Shown: piece by piece, positions 14,897 through 22,104 of the stretch
How positions within the stretch are numbered: position 1 is the first letter of the stretch
Layout of the letters: each line of letters opens with the position of its first letter
Assembly (NCBI GenBank): GCA_041984235.1
Contig: JBHIYN010000001.1
Span: 62,001 to 126,000, forward strand
From: JBHIYN01 sp041984235
GTDB taxonomy: Bacteria > Pseudomonadota > Gammaproteobacteria > Ga0077536
DNA: 64,000 bases
Reading direction: 5' to 3'
The notes under the pieces: model-generated
Database searches by the model: none
What the model was told of the DNA's origin: nothing
Seen by the model: the letters and a program-made list of their open reading frames with translations, nothing else
Program-made: the position numbers and the translations under genes

Positions 14897-14929
14897 GACC
14901 CAATGCCGGGTCAGCAGCAACGTCGCTGC
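14897..14929 (+). promoter_or_regulatory. ANTAR antitermination RNA motif (dual hexaloop), nrtA leader
   Basis: P1 is GACCC-AATGCC-GGGTC (14897-14912), perfect 5 bp; after a single A, P2 is GCAGC-AACGTC-GCTGC (14914-14929), perfect 5 bp. Both loops have A1 and G4. The P2 loop and the start of its 3' arm (14919-14926) are also the 5' strand of the terminator that follows. Confidence 0.9.
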
Positions 14930-14979
14930 CCAACGCCTGCCGGAGTACCGGCGGTCACGGGACGCGGCGTTTTTTTTTT
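14919..14979 (+). terminator. Leader terminator upstream of nrtA
   Basis: AACGTCGC (14919-14926) pairs with GCGGCGTT (14964-14971), with one G-U pair. An inner CCC/GGG helix and the sub-hairpin GCCGG-AGTA-CCGGC complete the fold, and a run of ten Ts ends it (14970-14979). It lies 55 bp before the nrtA start codon and is incompatible with P2, giving a classical antitermination switch. Confidence 0.85.
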
Positions 14980-15033
14980 GCGCGGGGAGCAGCGCAAGCG
15001 AAACGTCGGCCGGATACCAACTGAGGAGCCACG

Positions 15034-16434
15034 ATGAAACACTTCCCCGCCCCAGCCACTCATACCCTGCTGCGCGCGCTTGCCGCGCTGTTACTCGCTC
15101 TCGCCGGTATCGCGGATGCGTCAGCCGAGATGCTCGACGTCGAGAAGGACGAGCTCAAGTTCGGCTTCATCAAGCTGACCGACATGGCCCCCATCGCGGT
15201 CGCCTACGAGAAACACTACTTCGAGGACGAGGGGCTCTACGTCACCGTCGAACCGCAGGCCAACTGGAAGGTGCTGCTGGACGGCGTCATCACCGGTGAG
15301 CTCGACGGCGCGCACATGCTCGCGGGTCAGCCGCTGGCCGCGACCATCGGCTTCGGCACCGAGGCGCACATCATCACGCCGTTCTCCATGGACCTGAACG
15401 GCAACGGCATCACGGTTTCCAACGAGGTGTGGCAGATGATGAAGCCGCACGTGCCGGTCGACGACGCCGGGCGCCCGCTGCACCCGATCCGTGCCGATGC
15501 ACTGAAGCCGGTGGTGGAGACCTTCCGTGCCGCCGGCAAGCCGTTCAACATGGGCATGGTCTTTCCGGTGTCGACGCATAACTACGAGCTGCGCTACTGG
15601 CTCGCCGCCGGCGGCATCCATCCCGGTTACTACTCGCCGACCGACATCACCGGGCAGATCAAGGCCGATGCGCTGCTCTCGGTGACGCCGCCGCCGCAGA
15701 TGCCGGCGACGCTGGAGGCCGGCACCATCTACGGCTACTGCGTGGGTGAGCCCTGGAACCAGCAGGCGGTGTTCAAGGGCATCGGCGTGCCGGTCATCAC
15801 CGACTACGAGATCTGGAAGAACAACCCGGAGAAGGTGTTCGGCATCACCGCCGAGTTCGCGGAGAAGTATCCCAACACCACCCTCGCCATCACCAAGGCG
15901 CTGATCCGCGCGGCGAAATGGCTGGACGAGAACGACAATGCCAATCGCCCCGAGGCGGTCGAGATCCTGGCGCGCCCCGAGTACGTCGGCGCCGACGCCG
16001 AGGTCATCGCCAACTCCATGACCGGCACCTTCGAGTACGAGAAGGGCGACAAGCGCGAGGTGCCCGACTTCAACGTCTTCTACCGCTACTTTGCGACCTA
16101 TCCCTACTACTCGGACGCGGTCTGGTACCTCACCCAGATGCGCCGCTGGGGACAGATCGCCGAGCACCAGGACGATGCCTGGTACGACGGCGTCGCGCGC
16201 AAGGTCTACCGGCCGGACATCTACCTGCAGGCGGCCCGCATGCTGGTCGAGGAAGGCCACGTCGTCGAGAGTGATTTTCCGTGGGACAGCGACGGCTACC
16301 GCGAGGTGCAGGATGCGTTCATCGACGGTATCGCGTTCGACGGCCGCAAGCCCACGGCCTATCTCGACAGCTTGCCGATCGGTCTCAAGACGGGTGAGAC
16401 GGTGAGCGGCAGCGAAGTGACGGCGGCGCGCTAG
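15034..16434 (+). CDS. nrtA: Nitrate ABC transporter substrate-binding protein
   Basis: A 466-residue periplasmic nitrate-binding protein of the NrtA/CmpA family with a signal peptide (LLRALAALLLALAGIADASA). Family segments are clear: FGFIKLTDMAPIAVAYE, DGAHMLAGQPLAA, FSMDLNGNGITVS, HNYELRYWLAAGG, YGYCVGEPWNQQAV and VWYLTQMRRWGQI. GAGG sits 8 nt before the ATG. First gene of the nrt-nas operon, behind the sigma-54 promoter, ANTAR motif and terminator. It delivers nitrate (possibly nitrite) to the NrtB/NrtDC complex. Confidence 0.95.
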   Translation: MKHFPAPATHTLLRALAALLLALAGIADASAEMLDVEKDELKFGFIKLTDMAPIAVAYEKHYFEDEGLYVTVEPQANWKVLLDGVITGELDGAHMLAGQPLAATIGFGTEAHIITPFSMDLNGNGITVSNEVWQMMKPHVPVDDAGRPLHPIRADALKPVVETFRAAGKPFNMGMVFPVSTHNYELRYWLAAGGIHPGYYSPTDITGQIKADALLSVTPPPQMPATLEAGTIYGYCVGEPWNQQAVFKGIGVPVITDYEIWKNNPEKVFGITAEFAEKYPNTTLAITKALIRAAKWLDENDNANRPEAVEILARPEYVGADAEVIANSMTGTFEYEKGDKREVPDFNVFYRYFATYPYYSDAVWYLTQMRRWGQIAEHQDDAWYDGVARKVYRPDIYLQAARMLVEEGHVVESDFPWDSDGYREVQDAFIDGIAFDGRKPTAYLDSLPIGLKTGETVSGSEVTAAR

Positions 16435-16464
16435 CGCGCCGCGGCTGGAAACGAGGAAACCCAC

Positions 16465-17556
16465 ATGTCCACAGCCAATCCCGCGCTTGGCAGCGACGCG
16501 ACGCCGGACACCGGCGGTGCGCGCCGCGAGCGCGTGTTCACCCTTATCAACCGCTACGCGGTGTACCTCAACGTGCTCGGCCTGGCCTGGCTGGTGCCCC
16601 TGCTGAGGATCGCGGCCGGCGACTCGCCACGTCACCAGCTGCGCGAGATCTGGCAGCTGCTGTGCATCCCGCTGATCGGCATCCTGGTCTTCATCGCCGC
16701 CTGGGCCATGGTGGCGCCGCAGATCGATACCTCGCTGGGTGCGGTGCCGGGGCCGGCGCAGGTGTGGCATGAAGCCGGCAACCTGTGGGCCGATCACAAG
16801 GCCGAGCGCCAGAAGGAGGTCGAGTTCCACGAGCGCCAGGCGGCGCGCAACCAGAAGCTGATAGAGGCCGGGCGCGAGGATCGCGTGAAGTGGCGCGACT
16901 ATACCGGCAAGCCGACCTACCTCGACCAGATCGTGACCAGCCTGGCGACGGTTGCGCTGGGCTTCGCGATCGCCGCGCTGATCGCGATCCCGCTCGGCAT
17001 CGCCTCGGGCTTGTCGCGCTCGATCAACGGTGCGTTGAACCCGCTGATCCAGATCTTCAAGCCGGTCTCGCCGCTGGCCTGGCTGCCGCTGGTGACGATG
17101 GTGGTGTCGGCGCTGTACGTGGATCAGATCGACGCCCTGCCGAAATCCATGGTGATCTCGGCCATCACCGTCACCCTGTGCTCGCTGTGGCCGGCACTGA
17201 TCAATACCGCCCACGGCGTGGCGTCCATCGATCGCGACCTCATGAACGTGGGCCGGGTACTGCAGCTCTCGACCATGAAGACCGTGGTCAAGCTGATCCT
17301 GCCGTCCTCACTGCCGCTGATCTTCACCGGCCTGCGCCTCTCGCTGGGGGTCGGCTGGATGGTGCTGATCGCGGCCGAGATGCTGGCGCAGAACCCGGGT
17401 CTCGGCAAGTTCGTGTGGGACGAGTTCCAGAACGGCTCCTCGTCCTCGCTGGCGCGCATCCTGGTCGCGGTGCTGACCATCGGTATCGTCGGCTTCCTGC
17501 TCGACCGGCTGATGCACGCGCTGCAGACCGCCTTCACCTTTTCGGCCAATCGCTGA
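16465..17556 (+). CDS. nrtB: Nitrate ABC transporter permease
   Basis: A 363-residue inner-membrane permease. An N-terminal extension with two hydrophobic segments and a charged stretch (ADHKAERQKEVEFHERQ) precedes the conserved core, which has the binding-protein-dependent transport signature around SPLAWLPLVTMVVS and LPLIFTGLRLSLGVGWMVLIAAEML. It lies 30 bp after nrtA with GAGG before the ATG. It forms the membrane channel of the nitrate importer with the fused ATPase encoded next. Confidence 0.95.
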   Translation: MSTANPALGSDATPDTGGARRERVFTLINRYAVYLNVLGLAWLVPLLRIAAGDSPRHQLREIWQLLCIPLIGILVFIAAWAMVAPQIDTSLGAVPGPAQVWHEAGNLWADHKAERQKEVEFHERQAARNQKLIEAGREDRVKWRDYTGKPTYLDQIVTSLATVALGFAIAALIAIPLGIASGLSRSINGALNPLIQIFKPVSPLAWLPLVTMVVSALYVDQIDALPKSMVISAITVTLCSLWPALINTAHGVASIDRDLMNVGRVLQLSTMKTVVKLILPSSLPLIFTGLRLSLGVGWMVLIAAEMLAQNPGLGKFVWDEFQNGSSSSLARILVAVLTIGIVGFLLDRLMHALQTAFTFSANR

Positions 17557-17581
17557 TTGCCGGTTGCCACGGAGAATCTCC

Positions 17582-19300
17582 ATGCCCCTGCTCGAACTGT
17601 CGCACGTCAGCAAGTCCTACGGTGCGGGTCACGACCGCACCGAGGTCCTCGATGACGTCAATCTCACCATCGAGGAGGGCGAGTTCATCGCCATCCTCGG
17701 CTTTTCCGGGTCCGGCAAGACCACCTTGCTGTCCGTCATCGCCGGGCTGGTCCGGCCGGATTCCGGCAGCGCGGTTCTCGACGGTGCGCCGATCGAGCAG
17801 CCCGGCCCGGATCGCGGGGTGGTGTTCCAGTCCTATTCGCTGCTGCCGTGGCTGTCGGTGCGCGGCAACATCGCGCTCGCCGTCGACCAGGTGTTCGCCG
17901 CCGCGTCCAAGGCGGAGCGCGCCGCGCGCATCGACAAGTACATCGACATGGTCGGGCTCTCGCACGCGGCCGAGCGCAAGCCGGCCGAGCTTTCCGGCGG
18001 TATGCGCCAGCGTGTCGCGGTGGCGCGTGCGCTCGCCATCAGCCCGCGCATCCTGCTGCTCGACGAGCCGCTTTCCGCGCTGGATGCACTGACCCGCGCC
18101 CGCCTGCAGGACGAGATCGAACGCATCGGTTCGCAGGAGAAGAAGACGGTAGTGCTGATCACCAACGACGTCGACGAGGCCCTGTTGCTGGCCGACCGCG
18201 TGATCCCACTGACGCCGGGCCCGCGCGCGACGCTGGGGCGCGAGTTCCGCATCGACCTCGAACGTCCGCGCGACCGCGGCGCGCTCAATACCGATCCGGC
18301 GTACAAGGCCCTGCGCGCTGAGATCACGGCCTACCTCATGGACATCGGCGCGCAGCGCACGGGCGGCGGGGGCGAGGAGCGTGAGCTGCCCGACCTGACC
18401 CCGGTGACGCAGCTCGGGGAAGCGCCGCCCGTGGCCTACCGGGCCGCCGCCCGGTCCGGCATCACGCACGGCTACGTCGAGTTCTTCAACGTGTGCAAGA
18501 CCTACCCGACACCGAAGGGGCCGCTGACCGTGGTCGACGGCTTCGACCTCAAGATGGAACGCCAGGAATTCGTTTCCATCATCGGCCACTCCGGCTGCGG
18601 CAAGTCGACGGTGCTGTCCATGATGGCCGGGCTCAACGAGATCTCCAGCGGCGGCATCATTCTCGATGGCCGCGAGGTCGACGGCGCCGGGCCGGAGCGC
18701 GCGGTGGTGTTCCAGGCGCCGTCGCTGATGCCGTGGATGAGCGCGCGCGAGAACGTCATGCTCGGCGTCGACCGTGTCTACCCGCTGGCCTCGCGGGCCG
18801 AGCGCCGTGACATCGCCGAGTACTACCTCGAGCGCGTCGGGCTCGGTGACGCCTTCGACAAGCCGGCCAGCGAGATGTCGAACGGCATGCGCCAGCGCGT
18901 CGGCATCGCGCGTGCGTTTGCGCTCTCGCCCAAGCTGCTGCTGCTCGACGAGCCCTTCGGCATGCTCGACAGCCTGACGCGCTGGGAGCTGCAGGAAGTC
19001 CTGATGGACGTGTGGAAACGCACCCAGGTGACCGCGATGTGCGTCACCCATGACGTCGACGAGGCGATCCTGCTCGCCGATCGTGTGGTCATGATGACCA
19101 ACGGGCCGCAGGCGCGCATCGGCAACATCATGCAGGTCGACATTCCGCGTCCGCGCACGCGCCAGTCGCTGCTCGACCATCCGCGCTACTACGAGTACCG
19201 CCGCGAGCTGCTCGACTTCCTCGCCGCCTACGAAGGCGGCGCCGATCCTCACGCCCCGGCGGTGTCCGGGAGCAGCGACGACGACCGCGAAGCGGCCTGA
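17582..19300 (+). CDS. nrtD: Nitrate ABC transporter ATPase, two nucleotide-binding domains in one chain
   Basis: A 572-residue protein with two complete ATPase domains in tandem. Domain 1: Walker A GFSGSGKTT, signature LSGGMRQRV, Walker B ILLLDEPLSALD. Domain 2 (from about residue 300): Walker A GHSGCGKST, signature MSNGMRQRV, Walker B LLLLDEPFGMLD. In cyanobacteria these functions are split between NrtC (with a regulatory binding-protein domain) and NrtD; here both ATPases are fused and no regulatory domain is present. The linker includes an acidic GGGGEERELPD stretch. The ATG at 17582 is preferred over the upstream TTG because GGAG precedes it. Confidence 0.92.
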   Translation: MPLLELSHVSKSYGAGHDRTEVLDDVNLTIEEGEFIAILGFSGSGKTTLLSVIAGLVRPDSGSAVLDGAPIEQPGPDRGVVFQSYSLLPWLSVRGNIALAVDQVFAAASKAERAARIDKYIDMVGLSHAAERKPAELSGGMRQRVAVARALAISPRILLLDEPLSALDALTRARLQDEIERIGSQEKKTVVLITNDVDEALLLADRVIPLTPGPRATLGREFRIDLERPRDRGALNTDPAYKALRAEITAYLMDIGAQRTGGGGEERELPDLTPVTQLGEAPPVAYRAAARSGITHGYVEFFNVCKTYPTPKGPLTVVDGFDLKMERQEFVSIIGHSGCGKSTVLSMMAGLNEISSGGIILDGREVDGAGPERAVVFQAPSLMPWMSARENVMLGVDRVYPLASRAERRDIAEYYLERVGLGDAFDKPASEMSNGMRQRVGIARAFALSPKLLLLDEPFGMLDSLTRWELQEVLMDVWKRTQVTAMCVTHDVDEAILLADRVVMMTNGPQARIGNIMQVDIPRPRTRQSLLDHPRYYEYRRELLDFLAAYEGGADPHAPAVSGSSDDDREAA

Positions 19301-19316
19301 CCCCCGGAGCACACCC

Positions 19317-21788
19317 ATGAAACGCAAACTGGTCATCATCGGCAACGGCATGGCGCCGGGCCGCGTGCTCGACGAGCTCTACGAGCACGGCTGTGACGAC
19401 TACGACGTCACCATCTTCAACGCCGAGCCGCGCGTCAATTACGACCGCATCATGCTCTCGCCGGTCCTGTCCGGCGAGAAGTCCTTCGAGGACATCGTCA
19501 TCCACGACGATGCCTGGTATGCCCGCCACGGCATCACCCTGCACAAGGGCAAGCCGGTCATCGACATCAACCGCCAGACGCGCACGGTCACCGCGGTCGA
19601 CGGCACCGCCGCGCGCTACGACGAGCTCATCATCGCCACCGGGTCCAAGCCGTTCATGCTGCCGGTGCCGGGCAATGACCTCGATGGCGTGGTCACCTAC
19701 CGCGACCTGGACGACGTCGAGGCGATGCTGGACGCCGCCGCCGGTGGCGGCCGCGCGGTCGTCATCGGCGGCGGCCTGCTCGGGCTGGAGGCCGCCGCCG
19801 GCCTCACCGAGCGCGGCATGGCGGTCAGCGTGGTGCACCTCTCGCCGACCCTGATGGAACGCCAGCTCGACACCGCCGCCGGCTACCTGCTGGGCGAAGC
19901 CCTGGCCGAGCGCGGCATCGAGGTAGTGACCTCGGCCAGCACCCGGGCGATCACGGGCGCATCGCGCGTCGAGGGCGTGGAGCTCGAGGACGGCCGCGTG
20001 CTGCCGGCAGAGCTGGTCGTCGTCGCGGTCGGGATCCGGCCCAACGTCTCGCTGGCCGAGGCCAGCGGCCTCGACGTCGGCCGCGGCATCGTCGTCGGTG
20101 ACGACATGCGCACCTCGGACCGCGCGGTGTTCGCGGTGGGTGAGTGCGCCGAGCACCGCGGGACCTGTTACGGACTGGTCGCACCCCTGTACGAGATGGC
20201 GCGGGTGGTCGCCGCCCAGCTGCGCGGCGAGAGTGCGGCCTACACCGGGTCGGTGACCTCGACCAAGCTCAAGGTCACCGGCATCGACGTCTACTCGGCC
20301 GGTGACTTCGCCGATGGCGAGAAACGCGAGGAGATCGTGCTGCGCGACGCCGCCCGCCGCACCTACAAGCGCCTGACCATCGAGGACGACCGCATCGTCG
20401 GCGTGGTCCTGTTCGGCGAGACGCGCGACGGACCGTGGTTCTTCCAGCAGCTTCGCGAAGGCCGCGACATCGGCGACATTCGTGACACCCTGATCTTCGG
20501 CGAGGATTTCCAGGGAGGGACCGCGCCGGACCCTACGGCAGCCGTTGCAGCCTTGCCGCCTGAGGCGGAGATCTGCGGTTGCAACGGCGTCTGCAAAGGC
20601 AAGATCGTCAACGCCATCGAGAGCCTGGAGCTGACCACGCTGGACGAGGTGCGCTCGCACACCAAGGCCTCGTCATCGTGCGGCTCGTGCACCGGGCTGG
20701 TCGAGCAGCTGTTGCAACTGAGCCTTGGTGACGGCTTCAGCGTCGCCGCGGTCCAGCCCATGTGCGGCTGTACCACGCTCGGTCACGACGAGGTGCGCCG
20801 GTTGATCGTGGCCAATGCGCTGAAGTCCATTCCCGCGGTGATGCAGGGGCTGGAGTGGCGCACGTCCTGCGGCTGCGCCAAGTGCCGCCCGGCGCTCAAC
20901 TACTACCTGCTGGCGAGCTGGCCGGGTGAGTACGTCGACGATGCGCAGTCGCGTTTCATCAACGAGCGCGCGCACGCCAACATCCAGAAGGACGGCACCT
21001 TCTCGGTGGTGCCGCGCATGTGGGGCGGTATCACCACCGCCGACGAGCTGCGTGCCATCGCCGATGTTGCCGATCACTTTCAGATCCCCACCATCAAGGT
21101 CACCGGCGGCCAGCGCATCGACCTGCTTGGGGTGAAGAAGCAGGATCTGCCGGCGGTGTGGTCGGAGCTGAACGCCGCCGGCCTGGTCTCCGGACATGCC
21201 TACGGCAAGGCCCTGCGCACGGTGAAGACCTGCGTCGGCACCGACTGGTGCCGTTTCGGCACCCAGGATTCCACCGGCCTCGGTATCAAGCTCGAGAAGT
21301 TGCTGTGGGGCGCGTGGACCCCGCACAAGGTCAAGCTCGCGGTGTCGGGCTGTCCGCGCAACTGCGCCGAGGCGACCTGCAAGGATTTTGGCGTCGTCTG
21401 CGTCGACAGTGGCTACGAGCTGCACGTCGCCGGTGCCGCCGGGATGGAGGTCAAGGAGACCCAGGTGCTGTGCAACGTCGCCGGCGAGGAGGAAGTCCTC
21501 GAATACTGCGCGGCGACCGTCCAGCTCTACCGCGAGCAGGCGCGCTACCTCGACCGCATACACGCCTGGATGGCGCGGGTCGGCATCGAGTCGGTGCGCG
21601 CGCAGGTGGTCGATGACGCCGAGCGCCGGCGCGAGCTCGCCGCGCGCTTCGCCTACGCCCAGCGTTTTGCCCAGCACGACCCGTGGGCCGCGCGCGCCCA
21701 CGGCCGCGAGATCAACGAGTTCAGACCCATGGCCCGCATCAAGCGGCCGGAGAGCACCCATGCAAGAGCGCCCGGAACAATGGCTTGA
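19317..21788 (+). CDS. nasB: Assimilatory NADH-nitrite reductase large subunit
   Basis: An 823-residue NirB/NasB protein, complete from N-terminus to siroheme domain. In order: FAD domain (IIGNGMAPGRVLDEL), NAD domain (VIGGGLLGLEAAAGL), two BFD-like [2Fe-2S] cysteine sets (CGCNGVC with CGSC; CGCTT with CGCAKC), then the siroheme/[4Fe-4S] domain with TCVGTDWCRFGTQDS and SGCPRNCAEATCKDFG. It reduces nitrite to ammonium in the cytoplasm using six electrons from NADH. The start follows GGAG, 16 bp after the ATPase gene. The small subunit gene overlaps its 3' end by 29 bp. Confidence 0.96.
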   Translation: MKRKLVIIGNGMAPGRVLDELYEHGCDDYDVTIFNAEPRVNYDRIMLSPVLSGEKSFEDIVIHDDAWYARHGITLHKGKPVIDINRQTRTVTAVDGTAARYDELIIATGSKPFMLPVPGNDLDGVVTYRDLDDVEAMLDAAAGGGRAVVIGGGLLGLEAAAGLTERGMAVSVVHLSPTLMERQLDTAAGYLLGEALAERGIEVVTSASTRAITGASRVEGVELEDGRVLPAELVVVAVGIRPNVSLAEASGLDVGRGIVVGDDMRTSDRAVFAVGECAEHRGTCYGLVAPLYEMARVVAAQLRGESAAYTGSVTSTKLKVTGIDVYSAGDFADGEKREEIVLRDAARRTYKRLTIEDDRIVGVVLFGETRDGPWFFQQLREGRDIGDIRDTLIFGEDFQGGTAPDPTAAVAALPPEAEICGCNGVCKGKIVNAIESLELTTLDEVRSHTKASSSCGSCTGLVEQLLQLSLGDGFSVAAVQPMCGCTTLGHDEVRRLIVANALKSIPAVMQGLEWRTSCGCAKCRPALNYYLLASWPGEYVDDAQSRFINERAHANIQKDGTFSVVPRMWGGITTADELRAIADVADHFQIPTIKVTGGQRIDLLGVKKQDLPAVWSELNAAGLVSGHAYGKALRTVKTCVGTDWCRFGTQDSTGLGIKLEKLLWGAWTPHKVKLAVSGCPRNCAEATCKDFGVVCVDSGYELHVAGAAGMEVKETQVLCNVAGEEEVLEYCAATVQLYREQARYLDRIHAWMARVGIESVRAQVVDDAERRRELAARFAYAQRFAQHDPWAARAHGREINEFRPMARIKRPESTHARAPGTMA

Positions 21789-22104
21789 CGTCGGCTTCAT
21801 CGCCGACATCCCGCGGCGCGGTGCGCGCCAGATCGAAACCCCGTGGATGACGGTGGCGCTGTTTCGCACCGCCGACGATCGCGTGTTCGCGCTGGAGGAT
21901 CGCTGCCCGCACCGCCAGGGCCCGCTCAGCCAGGGCATCGTGCACGGCGCCGCGGTGACCTGCCCGCTGCACAACTGGGTGATCGGGCTGGAGAGCGGCA
22001 CCGTGCAGGGGCCGGACCAGGGCTGCGTGCAGACGCTCGCCGTGCGCAACGAGGACGGCCGGCTCTACCTCGGCCTGCCCGGCGCGCGCGAGGACGCCGC
22101 GTGA
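21760..22104 (+). CDS. nasD: Nitrite reductase small subunit with intact Rieske motif
   Basis: A 114-residue Rieske-type ferredoxin domain. Both ligand pairs are present (CPHRQGPLSQG and TCPLHNW), so it should bind a [2Fe-2S] cluster; the enterobacterial NirD proteins have lost these residues. It is the small subunit of the nitrite reductase encoded just upstream, with which it overlaps by 29 bp. Its stop overlaps the GTG start of the nitrate reductase gene (GTGA, 22101-22104), indicating translational coupling of the whole reductase set. The name nasD follows the order used here; NirD or NasE are equivalent labels elsewhere. Confidence 0.93.
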   Translation: MQERPEQWLDVGFIADIPRRGARQIETPWMTVALFRTADDRVFALEDRCPHRQGPLSQGIVHGAAVTCPLHNWVIGLESGTVQGPDQGCVQTLAVRNEDGRLYLGLPGAREDAA

